Assembly (NCBI GenBank): GCA_015063285.1
Contig: SUST01000003.1
Location: 122,451-186,450, forward strand
Length of the DNA: 64,000 bases
Direction of reading: 5' to 3'
Source: Thermoplasmata archaeon
GTDB taxonomy: Archaea > Thermoplasmatota > Thermoplasmata > Methanomassiliicoccales > Methanomethylophilaceae
Position 1 is the first letter of the stretch; each line of letters begins with the position of its first letter. The notes under the pieces were generated by a model. The model did not search any database and was not told the DNA's origin. It was given only the letters and a program-made list of their open reading frames with translations. Position numbers and translations under genes: made by a program. Of the stretch, positions 7,569 to 15,572 are shown piece by piece.

Positions 7569-9004
7569 CAGAGGAACTGCTGAAGCGCACCTTTACAACA
7601 AGGACTCCGGACAAACCCGGTGCCTTCATGCGTGCGTGCAAGGTGATCATGGACCACGGCGGAAACATCACCCGTGTGAGTTACAAGAGCGGAGCCCTCA
7701 ATCTGTTCATCGAGGTCGAGGCAACCAAAGAGGCTCTCGAAGCCATAGAGAACGGTCTCAGTGAGATCGCCTATGTTGATGCTGAGGTCAAGGTCCCTGT
7801 CGTCCTCGTGATGGACATCAAGATCCCCAACACTCCGGGAATGCTCTTTCCGGTATTGGAGATCATCGACAGATACGATGTCAACATATCCTACCTCAAC
7901 TCCAGAGAGGAGAACAGAGGATTTCAGAACTTCAAGATTGGTATGGAGGTCAGCGACCCCGAGGTATCCAAGAAGATCCTGGACGAGGTCTCCGAGATAT
8001 ATCTCTTGAATGTGGTCTCATACAACGGGAATTACGATGCCCTTGACATAACGGTAGGATATATCCGTCTGGCCAGCAAGATCCAGAAACTGTTCAGCCT
8101 GGATGACGACAAGGTCAAAGAATTCGTCAAAGAGTGCAGAGGGGTAACGGAGCTGTTGCTGGAAAGGGGTCAGGATCCTGCAGTGGTCTTTGACAAGATA
8201 CGTCAGCTCTCCGATTTCATCGCATATCACAGGGATCTCAACTTCAATCCCAGGATTACCACGCATCAGCTCACCGAGGAGACCAGTCTCACCGTCATCG
8301 AACCTCCGTGCGGAAGCAACACGTACGTACTCAGGAACGGGGACGACCTTCTGTTCGTCGATTCTGGTATGGGAATATTCTCAGATGAGATGATCACCGA
8401 GCTTAGGGAGACCTATCCAGCTTTCTTCAGCATGAACAAGACGATGCTGGTCACCCATGCTGATGCCGACCACTGCGGATTGCTTTCCGTTGTGGATAAT
8501 GCTACGATCGTCGTTGACAAGCGTACAGCTGACGGTCTGTTTGATATGGCCAGGCCGACTGGTGACCAAGATGCCTACAACTACTGCTATGGACGTCTGT
8601 GCAGGATAATCACGGACTATGTAGCGCCTGACAAGGAGATCATCCGCATAATAGGAAACGCTCCCGAATCGCATGATGAGTTCGTCCTTCTGGACAAGAT
8701 AAAATTCGGAGATATCGAGCTTGAGGTTTATGAAGGCCCAGGAGTCCACACCAAGGGTCAGACCGTAATCATCTGCAGAAACCCCAAACTGCTGTTCACA
8801 GGCGACCTCTACTCGAACCTGAAGGATGTCACATACGAGAGGGCGGAATACAACCAGATCGCACCCTACCTTCCCAAAGATTCCGAAGAGGATCTCAAGG
8901 AGCTTACCCGCGACAAGCTGGGCAAGATCATGGATTCCATCGGAAGGGATGGAATGATCGTATGTGGCGGCCAAGGTAACATAAAGAAACTGGGAGGTGA
9001 ATGA
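7565..9004 (+). CDS. Tandem ACT domains fused to a metallo-beta-lactamase-fold domain
   Basis: 479 aa. Residues about 9-75 and 83-150 look like two ACT domains (DKPGAFMRACKVIMDHGGNI; NTPGMLFPVLEIIDRYDVNI). A helical linker follows, and residues about 232-470 form a metallo-beta-lactamase fold. The metal motif is altered: THADADHCG instead of HxHxDH, so one histidine is aspartate. A later His (GVHTKGQT) and Asp (FTGDLYS) are kept, but the last His position appears to be Gln (GGQG). ACT domains usually bind amino acids, so this may be a hydrolase, for example a thioesterase, or a sensor gated by an amino acid. It sits between ligase pairs 2 and 3 with overlaps on both sides. The function is inferred, not established. 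Confidence 0.8.
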   Translation: MTEELLKRTFTTRTPDKPGAFMRACKVIMDHGGNITRVSYKSGALNLFIEVEATKEALEAIENGLSEIAYVDAEVKVPVVLVMDIKIPNTPGMLFPVLEIIDRYDVNISYLNSREENRGFQNFKIGMEVSDPEVSKKILDEVSEIYLLNVVSYNGNYDALDITVGYIRLASKIQKLFSLDDDKVKEFVKECRGVTELLLERGQDPAVVFDKIRQLSDFIAYHRDLNFNPRITTHQLTEETSLTVIEPPCGSNTYVLRNGDDLLFVDSGMGIFSDEMITELRETYPAFFSMNKTMLVTHADADHCGLLSVVDNATIVVDKRTADGLFDMARPTGDQDAYNYCYGRLCRIITDYVAPDKEIIRIIGNAPESHDEFVLLDKIKFGDIELEVYEGPGVHTKGQTVIICRNPKLLFTGDLYSNLKDVTYERAEYNQIAPYLPKDSEEDLKELTRDKLGKIMDSIGRDGMIVCGGQGNIKKLGGE

Positions 9005-9574
9005 ATGTACAACACGGCAATATCTGAACGTATACATGCAATGCGTGACCTCTGCGGATTGTCAACTGCAGAGATGGCTGAGGCAACCGGCGTCTCTGAA
9101 GAGGAGTATATCAAATGCGAGACCGGGCAGCAGGACTTCACCTTCACATTCCTGAGCAGATGTGCAGACAAATTCCAGATCGATATGGTGGAACTCATCA
9201 CCGGAGAGAACCCACGCCTAACTGATTACATAGTTGTCCAGGATGGAATGGGTTTGCCCATCAACAGGCGCGAAGGACATGAGTACTATCATCTGGCAGC
9301 ATACTTCAAGGACAAGATTGCAGAACCCTACTACGTCAGGGCACCGTATATCGAATCCGAGCAGGATTCGGAGATCCCTACATCGACTTATGAGGGTCAG
9401 GAGATGATCTATGTCATTTCCGGAAGCCTAAGGTTCGCGTATGATGGTCACGAGGAGAATCTGATCGCCGGAGATTCGGTCTACTACGACGCATCCAAAC
9501 CCCATGGGGAGATCACCACCAGCAAGGACGGTTGCGAATTCCTCATTATCTCGATGAAGGGGGGACGCGCATGA
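9005..9574 (+). CDS. XRE-family HTH / cupin regulator, copy 3
   Basis: 189 aa with an N-terminal helix-turn-helix (CGLSTAEMAEATGVSEEEY) and a C-terminal cupin (TSTYEGQEMIYVISG, AGDSVYYDASKPHG). The sequence parallels copy 2 along its whole length, including GLPINRREGHEYYHL in the linker. The ATG at 9005 follows directly on the TGA of the ACT-MBL gene, with GGAGGTGA just upstream. It overlaps the next ligase by four bases (ATGA at 9571-9574), exactly as copy 2 does with its own ligase. The pair was therefore duplicated as a unit. Confidence 0.88.
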   Translation: MYNTAISERIHAMRDLCGLSTAEMAEATGVSEEEYIKCETGQQDFTFTFLSRCADKFQIDMVELITGENPRLTDYIVVQDGMGLPINRREGHEYYHLAAYFKDKIAEPYYVRAPYIESEQDSEIPTSTYEGQEMIYVISGSLRFAYDGHEENLIAGDSVYYDASKPHGEITTSKDGCEFLIISMKGGRA

Positions 9575-11250
9575 CAAGGGATATCAATCTGCGCTATGTC
9601 GATGAGACCTACGATGAGAACGGTCTGCTGAAGACCTACAGCGTCCACTATCCCGACGATTTCAACTTCGCATACGATATCGTGGATGATATCGCAATCA
9701 ACGATCCTACCAGGAGAGCGCTTGTCTGGTGCGACGATAGAGGTCATGAGAAGGTTTTCACCTTCGCGGACATCAAAAGGATGTCCGATAAGACTGCCAA
9801 CTATCTGACGCAACATGGCGTCAGGAAGGGAGACATGGTCCTAGTGGTCCTGAAGCATAACTACCAGTTCTGGTATGTCTCCATAGCGCTCCACAAGATG
9901 GGAGCAGTTCTGATCCCTGCTACTTTCATGCTTAAGAAGCATGACATCGAGTACCGTATCAACTCGGCATCGATCAAGGCCGCCATAGTGACATCCGATG
10001 CCCCTGTCTGGCAGGAGTTCGATATAGCGGAGAACATCCCCACGCTCAAATTCAAGTGCATGACCAACTCCCAGTACAACGGCCCCTGTCCTCCCGGATG
10101 GGATGACTTCGATGCAGGTGTGGAGGCTGCGTCTGAGGAATGGAAGCGCGTCCCCACACATGTAAGGGATATGATGCTCATCTATTTCACATCCGGAACA
10201 TCAGGTAACCCTAAGATGGCGGTCCATGACCATTCGTACCCCATAGGACATATCCTTACCGCCAAACATTGGCATTGTGTGGTGCCTGACGGTCTTCATT
10301 GGACCGTTGCAGAGACCGGATGGGCCAAGAACGCATGGGGAAAGCTCTACGGTCAGTGGATCATGGAGGCTGGACTGTTCGTCTATGAGCACAACAAGTT
10401 CGACCCCGTTGCAGTGCTGAACCTTATCGAGAAGTACAGGATCACTACTTTCTGTTGTCCTCCCACCATGTTCAGGATGTATTGCAACGCAGGTCTGGAG
10501 GGTCATGACCTCTCCTCACTCACCCATACGAACATTGCAGGTGAGGCTCTTAACTCGGATACCTTCGAGAAGTGGTACGCGGCGACAGGTCTGAAGCTCA
10601 TGGAGGGATTCGGACAGTCGGAGACCACGGTTCTTGTCGGAAATCTCAGAGGAATGGTTCCCAAACCAGGTTCCATGGGAAAGCCCTCGCCCCAGTACAA
10701 GGTCGATATCGTGGATGAGAATGGCAAACCATGTCCTCCCAGTGTCGTTGGTCAGATCGTGGTCGGTATCGATCCGCACCCTGCAGGGATATTCGTCGGA
10801 TACCTCCATGACAGGCAGAAGACCAGGGCCACGTTGTTCGGTGGATTCCATCATACGGGAGACCTTGCCTGGAAGGACGAGGACGGATACTTCTGGTATG
10901 TGGGACGCAACGATGATGTTATTAAGTCATCCGGTTACAGGATAAGTCCCTTCGAGATAGAGTCTGTCTTGTTGAAGCATCCCTGCTGTCTCGAATGCGC
11001 AATCACCGGAGTCCCCGATCCTGTAAGGGGTCAGATAGTCAAGGCCACAATCGTCCTTAGGGATGGATATGAGGGTACTGAGGAACTCAAGAAGGAGCTG
11101 CAGAACTATGTTAAACACGAGACTGCACCTTACAAGTATCCAAGGGCAGTCGAGTTCGTGAAGGAGCTCCCCAAATCCATCAGCGGTAAGATCAAGCGCG
11201 TTGACATCCGCAACAAGGACAAGGAACTGGCTGCTAAGAACGGTCAGTGA
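9571..11250 (+). CDS. ACSM-type acyl-CoA synthetase, copy 2
   Basis: 559 aa, with the same plan as the copy at 5928: YFTSGTSGNPKM near residue 204, GFGQSETT near 348, TGDLAWKDEDGY and the C-terminal lysine in ISGKIKRVDIR near 538. The N-terminus (INLRYVDETYDENG) matches copy 1 closely, so the two are recent paralogues. Differences cluster around the acyl pocket region, for example GHILTAKHWHCVVPDG versus the corresponding stretch of copy 1. This may reflect different acid preference (inference). It is the last gene of the operon; a strong hairpin follows at 11257. Confidence 0.92.
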   Translation: MTRDINLRYVDETYDENGLLKTYSVHYPDDFNFAYDIVDDIAINDPTRRALVWCDDRGHEKVFTFADIKRMSDKTANYLTQHGVRKGDMVLVVLKHNYQFWYVSIALHKMGAVLIPATFMLKKHDIEYRINSASIKAAIVTSDAPVWQEFDIAENIPTLKFKCMTNSQYNGPCPPGWDDFDAGVEAASEEWKRVPTHVRDMMLIYFTSGTSGNPKMAVHDHSYPIGHILTAKHWHCVVPDGLHWTVAETGWAKNAWGKLYGQWIMEAGLFVYEHNKFDPVAVLNLIEKYRITTFCCPPTMFRMYCNAGLEGHDLSSLTHTNIAGEALNSDTFEKWYAATGLKLMEGFGQSETTVLVGNLRGMVPKPGSMGKPSPQYKVDIVDENGKPCPPSVVGQIVVGIDPHPAGIFVGYLHDRQKTRATLFGGFHHTGDLAWKDEDGYFWYVGRNDDVIKSSGYRISPFEIESVLLKHPCCLECAITGVPDPVRGQIVKATIVLRDGYEGTEELKKELQNYVKHETAPYKYPRAVEFVKELPKSISGKIKRVDIRNKDKELAAKNGQ

Positions 11251-11780
11251 GAATCAGGGAGGATGACATCCTCCCTTCTTTCGTCTATTTTCTTCTTGAT
11301 AGAACGCCTGATGACTTTCGTACATGGCCATTTCATGTCCATGTACGATGTCAATTTCATGATGTCTGCATCAGGGTTCGTGAGGGCCAGATATACTCTG
11401 CTCATAAACATCGATACCGCATATGGGAAATCGTCGCAGATCTGAGGGCGGTTCTTCCATATGGTGCACCTCTTATCCTCTCCAAGGAAAGGACAGGGGC
11501 CGTCATTCTGTTTATTGATAAGGAATCTGCCGTCGGGCATCTCCACCACATAATTGCGTTTGAACATAAAAGGGGTAAGATTCGCCGCGGAGGCAACCCT
11601 GTCGATCTCCTCTGGGCGAATGATTATGTTTGGCTGATGACAGCATCTGCCGCACATCTCGCACGGGAAGTTATCTCTGTAAGACATGCAGATGTCATAG
11701 GCGATGTCGAGATTGTGCTCCATATCCGGAGTTATCTCGTCCAGCCCTTCGAGTATGTACTTCCCGCGATAGACGGCCAT
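11244..11780 (-). CDS. YkgJ-family cysteine-cluster protein
   Basis: 178 aa. Two cysteine groups, CEMCGRCCHQP near residue 37 and CPFLGEDKRCTIW plus RPQICDDFPY near 90-110, match the YkgJ/CxxCxxCC family thought to bind a metal ion or Fe-S cluster. No enzymatic activity is firmly established for the family. The C-terminus overlaps the end of the convergent ligase gene by 7 bp. Its start lies directly at the stop of the upstream zinc-ribbon protein gene on the same strand, so the two are probably co-expressed. Confidence 0.8.
   Translation of the reverse strand: MAVYRGKYILEGLDEITPDMEHNLDIAYDICMSYRDNFPCEMCGRCCHQPNIIIRPEEIDRVASAANLTPFMFKRNYVVEMPDGRFLINKQNDGPCPFLGEDKRCTIWKNRPQICDDFPYAVSMFMSRVYLALTNPDADIMKLTSYMDMKWPCTKVIRRSIKKKIDERREDVILPDSH
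11257..11275. terminator. Bidirectional hairpin between convergent genes
   Basis: GGGAGGAT and ATCCTCCC are separated by GAC, and the plus-strand side is followed by TTCTTTCG and a T-rich run. It lies just after the ligase stop. The stop and last codons of the converging YkgJ-type gene lie at the same point. Confidence 0.6.
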
Positions 11781-12145
11781 CAGTTCACCAAGAGGTATAT
11801 TCCGTAGATGAAGGCAGTGACGCTGAGGATCAAACCAATTCCGCTGAATGCCATCAGAATGTTCTTGTTGGACGCGCCTGTGAGCCTAGGGATGTTAAAG
11901 GAGTATCCGCCGAGGACCAACCCGACTCCTCCGAGGATCACCGAAGCGATCACCGCTGTCTTCATTAGAGCAGGAATTATAGCAATGATTCCGACGATGA
12001 GTGCGACATAGGAGAAGACCGAACGGTTGATCTTTACCTCAGGGATGTAGGTCTCTCCGAGTTTCCAGTCGCATTTCTCGCAGAACAGAGCGTCTTCGGG
12101 GTTATCGAAACCGCACTTTGAGCATTTCATGGTCTGAGGATTCAC
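11780..12145 (-). CDS. Zinc-ribbon membrane protein
   Basis: 121 aa. An N-terminal zinc ribbon (CSKCGFDNPEDALFCEKC, residues 8-25) is followed by about three hydrophobic segments from residue 44 to the end. Two starts are possible, ATG at 12145 or at 12130 directly before KCSKCG. The architecture is common in archaea and is not diagnostic of function. Similar zinc-ribbon membrane proteins occur at 40048 and 55376. It directly abuts the YkgJ-type gene. Confidence 0.75.
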   Translation of the reverse strand: MNPQTMKCSKCGFDNPEDALFCEKCDWKLGETYIPEVKINRSVFSYVALIVGIIAIIPALMKTAVIASVILGGVGLVLGGYSFNIPRLTGASNKNILMAFSGIGLILSVTAFIYGIYLLVN

Positions 12146-12155
12146 TGAACCCGTA

Positions 12156-12722
12156 TTATAGCTTTAGCAGAACCTCCACTCTAGAGCGGAGGGTACCGAA
12201 GCGGGTTTTGTCCTCTTTTATCTCAGACGACATAATCTGGAAACCATCGAAGGCATCTCTGATGGAATCAACATCATAGAAACGGTAGAAGATCTCTGAT
12301 TCCTTTCTCTTGTCCGAACGCATGTCCCTCTCGGTGAAGCATCTGACGAATACGAAGCCTGAAGGTTTCAGTATGCGTCTGATCTCCGACACAGCTCTCT
12401 CTAGTGATTCATCATCCAGATGTTCAAGGACATGGACTGCTGTAATGTAATCGAAACTTGAATCGTCGAAAGGCATGTCGCAAATGGTCCCTATGTAGAA
12501 TTCAGAGCCTATGAAACGATCTTTGCACTGCTCTATGGCCACCGAAGAGAAATCGATTCCAGTGACAGCATACCCCGCATCCAGTAGCGTAGAGACGGTC
12601 TTCCCGTTGCCACAACCGAGATCCAGTGCTTTTCCGCTGTTGGGCACAGGTATCACCGTGTTGCCTCTCCATGTCGCAGGATTGCCTGAGTATAAGGCAT
12701 CCCAGAGTTCTTCCTGCTTCAT
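12156..12722 (-). CDS. Class I SAM-dependent methyltransferase
   Basis: 188 aa with the full Rossmann methyltransferase signature: motif I ALDLGCGNGKTVS near residue 32, an acidic motif II around GIDFSS, and motif IV DYITAVHVLEHL near 100. The substrate is unknown; the family includes small-molecule and lipid methyltransferases. The start overlaps the stop of the upstream HEPN-like gene (ATGA), so the two proteins are probably made together. Confidence 0.85.
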   Translation of the reverse strand: MKQEELWDALYSGNPATWRGNTVIPVPNSGKALDLGCGNGKTVSTLLDAGYAVTGIDFSSVAIEQCKDRFIGSEFYIGTICDMPFDDSSFDYITAVHVLEHLDDESLERAVSEIRRILKPSGFVFVRCFTERDMRSDKRKESEIFYRFYDVDSIRDAFDGFQIMSSEIKEDKTRFGTLRSRVEVLLKL

Positions 12723-13348
12723 CTTTTGTAGACCTCATTGACATTCTTAAGCCATTCATAGAACAGCTCCACGGCTTTCTCGGACAATATGACGAATGTG
12801 TTGCTGGGCCCCTTCATCATCCTGTCAGGGCGCATAGAGATCTTCAGACTGTCCAATTCGAATATCATGGACCTATCGGATTCAGAATTGTTGTGGATGA
12901 CCAGATTCCTCATGAGGAAAACAGAATCCCACTCCTTTAGCTGTTTCTCGGAGACCAGCCCCTTCTCTGCTGATGCGTAGATTATGTATCTCAGATAGAG
13001 GTAGCTGTTTTTTTTCAGTGCTTTCTCTTTGATATCATTCATCCAGTATGCAGGTATGCAGTCCTTTGCCGCTTTCTCTATGGACGACATGACGTCAATG
13101 AAAAGCCCTCTGGTGACAATCATCATCCTTTCCATTTCCTGGGCTTCCTTATCCTCTTCTTGGAACGGCCTGACGGACCTTTCGAGCAGTGTGACGATCT
13201 CTCTGGTCAGGACTCCGCGATTGTAAATGTTGTAGAAACACATGGAACGGAAATCGTTCTGCCTCTTAGCAAAATGAGTCTCCACATCTTTTATCATGGC
13301 AGAAACGCCGTCTATGAAGGTATTCAGCTCTTCGATGAGGGTGTTCAC
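12719..13348 (-). CDS. Uncharacterised helical protein with a HEPN-like RxxxxH motif
   Basis: 209 aa, predicted mostly helical, with no membrane segment. I do not recognise the family. Near residue 147 the sequence FLMRNLVIHNN contains R-N-L-V-I-H, an Rx4H motif of the kind found in HEPN domains. HEPN domains are often RNases or toxins, but some are inactive structural domains. It overlaps the methyltransferase gene, a pairing that could be modifier plus helical partner. The motif alone is weak evidence. Transcription starts in the 120-bp gap shared with ppk1. Confidence 0.55.
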   Translation of the reverse strand: MNTLIEELNTFIDGVSAMIKDVETHFAKRQNDFRSMCFYNIYNRGVLTREIVTLLERSVRPFQEEDKEAQEMERMMIVTRGLFIDVMSSIEKAAKDCIPAYWMNDIKEKALKKNSYLYLRYIIYASAEKGLVSEKQLKEWDSVFLMRNLVIHNNSESDRSMIFELDSLKISMRPDRMMKGPSNTFVILSEKAVELFYEWLKNVNEVYKR

Positions 13349-13468
13349 GCCTTGTTCAGAGGCCTATCGGTTATTAATCTTTCACACAGGATTATTCCCT
13401 TAAAATTAAGACATCACCTTTATTAATATCAAAGGTCATTTTGAACCCCATTATAAGGATGGTTCGGG

Positions 13469-15538
13469 ATGTCATCAAAGGTCGATCTATACGACAAGAA
13501 GTACTACATCAACAGGGAGATGTCTTGGCTTGAGTTCAACCAGAGGTGTCTGGATGAGGCCAACAATGCTGAGAATCCTTTGTTGGAAAGGGTCAAATTC
13601 CTTGCGATTTGTTACAACAATCTCAATGAGTTCCTAATGATACGCATGCCCGGACTTTTGAGCAACATCCCATCGATAGCCCAGAGCGCCCCGGATTATA
13701 TCAACAACGACAAGATCATAACGATGGTCTCGGACAGGATGAACAAGCTCTATTCGGATTACGAGGTATGCTGGAAGAATCTCAGGAAAGCTCTTGCCAA
13801 GGAGAAGATCAAGATCAAAAAGGTGGAGGAGCTCACAAAGGAACAGCTCGCCTGTGTTAGGACATACTACAAGGAAAGGGTCCATATGATGCTGACCCCT
13901 CTGGCCCTGGATATCTCACACCCGTTCCCATTCATCTCCAATAACTCATTGAATGTAGCATTCAGGCTCAGAGGGGAGGAGAACGGAGTCGTTTACGCCA
14001 GAGTGAAGGTTCCGGACACTGTCGACAGGTTCGTCCGTGTGAATGCTGGAAAGAGCAAGACCGAGTACGTTCTCATCGAGGATGTAATCAAGGATTCAGC
14101 ACACCTTCTGTTCCCAGGGATGAATATCCTGGGAGCATACTCTTTCTGCATCATCAGGAATGCTGATGTTAAGATCACTATAGATGAGGCATGCGACCTC
14201 ATGGACGCCGTCGAGGAGAGCATCAACGGAAGGGATATGGGATACCCTGTGGCGATGATAGCAGAATCATCAATGCCAAGGAACATGATGCTGAAGTTCC
14301 TCAAGAATCTCAACCTTTCGGAGCAGCAGGTGATTACGACGAAGGATGCCCTTGCCCTCTCCGACCTTTGGCAGCTCTATTCCTTGGACCGTCCGTCCCT
14401 GAAGGAGAAGCCGCTCATACAGTCCACCCCCATCGATCTGCAGGAGGACGGCGATGTCTTCGAGTGGATAAAGAAGAGGGACAGGATCCTCTACCATCCC
14501 TACGAATCCTTCGGGAACGTTGTGATGTTCATGAGGCAGTCCGCGATGGATCCAAACGTTCAGAGCATCAAGATATGTCTCTATAGGCTGGGTTCCGATC
14601 CTTCCATATTCGAAACATTAAAGGCGGCCAGGATGAACGGAAAGAGCGTTTCCGTTCTGATGGAGCTACGTGCAAAGTTCGATGAGGACCGTAACATCAG
14701 ATGGGCCAAGGATCTGGAGGCAATAGGTGTTCATGTTGTGTACGGACCAGTCAATCTCAAAGTCCATTCCAAGCTCTTGCAGGTGGTCAGACTTGAAGGC
14801 GGCCATCTTGTCACATATACACACATGAGCTCTGGAAACTACAACGTGAGTACAGCAAAGCAGTACGGCGACATCTCGTTCTTCACTGTCAACAAGGAGA
14901 TCGGAGAGGACGTCTCCGAACTCTTCAACGCTCTCACGGGTTATTACGGCCAGAGGAAATACAAGCACCTTCTTGTAGCTCCGGTTACGCTCAAATCCTC
15001 TTTGCTCAAGAAGATCGACAACGAAATCAAGAATCATGAGACCAGCGGAAACGGCCACATAATCATGAAGGCAAACGGGCTGGTCGATCAGGACATCATA
15101 GCCGCGCTGTACAAAGCATCCATCGCAGGCGTCAAGGTCGACCTGAACATAAGGGGTCTCTGCTGTCTCCGCCCGGGCAATCCGGAAGTATCAAAGAACA
15201 TCCGTGTGATAAGTATCGTCGATAGGTTCTTGGAGCACTCCAGAATCTACTATTTCTACAACAACGGAAAGCCTGAGATGTACATGGGATCGTCCGATAT
15301 GATGCCGAGGAACCTCCTGGCCAGGATAGAGGTGCTTTTCCCTGTACTCGACAAGGATCTGATGAAATCCATCAAGGAGAATATTCTGGACATTCATTTT
15401 GCTGACAACGTCAAAGCGAAAGAGCTCAGAGAAGATGGAACTTACGTCCCCGTCAAAAAGGATGGAAAGCCTCTGCGTTCCCAACAGTGGTTCATAGATC
15501 ACAACGGATGCTGGCAGTACAGGTCGCAGAAGAATTGA
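13469..15538 (+). CDS. ppk1: Polyphosphate kinase 1
   Basis: 689 aa, normal PPK1 length. The N-terminal domain begins YYINREMSWLEFNQR. YHPYESFGNVVMFMRQSA near residue 343 and NLKVHSKLLQVV near 430 carry the phosphorylatable histidine region. DRFLEHSRIYYFYNNG near 587 holds the second active-site histidine. It polymerises the gamma phosphate of ATP into polyphosphate. It converges on a PPK2-type gene, giving synthesis and use of polyphosphate at one locus. A TTATTAATAT promoter element lies about 50 nt upstream. Confidence 0.95.
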   Translation: MSSKVDLYDKKYYINREMSWLEFNQRCLDEANNAENPLLERVKFLAICYNNLNEFLMIRMPGLLSNIPSIAQSAPDYINNDKIITMVSDRMNKLYSDYEVCWKNLRKALAKEKIKIKKVEELTKEQLACVRTYYKERVHMMLTPLALDISHPFPFISNNSLNVAFRLRGEENGVVYARVKVPDTVDRFVRVNAGKSKTEYVLIEDVIKDSAHLLFPGMNILGAYSFCIIRNADVKITIDEACDLMDAVEESINGRDMGYPVAMIAESSMPRNMMLKFLKNLNLSEQQVITTKDALALSDLWQLYSLDRPSLKEKPLIQSTPIDLQEDGDVFEWIKKRDRILYHPYESFGNVVMFMRQSAMDPNVQSIKICLYRLGSDPSIFETLKAARMNGKSVSVLMELRAKFDEDRNIRWAKDLEAIGVHVVYGPVNLKVHSKLLQVVRLEGGHLVTYTHMSSGNYNVSTAKQYGDISFFTVNKEIGEDVSELFNALTGYYGQRKYKHLLVAPVTLKSSLLKKIDNEIKNHETSGNGHIIMKANGLVDQDIIAALYKASIAGVKVDLNIRGLCCLRPGNPEVSKNIRVISIVDRFLEHSRIYYFYNNGKPEMYMGSSDMMPRNLLARIEVLFPVLDKDLMKSIKENILDIHFADNVKAKELREDGTYVPVKKDGKPLRSQQWFIDHNGCWQYRSQKN

Positions 15539-15546
15539 AAGGGTTT

Positions 15547-15572
15547 GAATCGGGAGGAACACCTCCCGATTC
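15547..15572. terminator. Convergent hairpin between ppk1 and PPK2
   Basis: An 11-bp perfect inverted repeat (GAATCGGGAGG / CCTCCCGATTC) with an AACA loop lies between the two convergent stops. It overlaps the last codons of the PPK2 gene. Confidence 0.6.
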
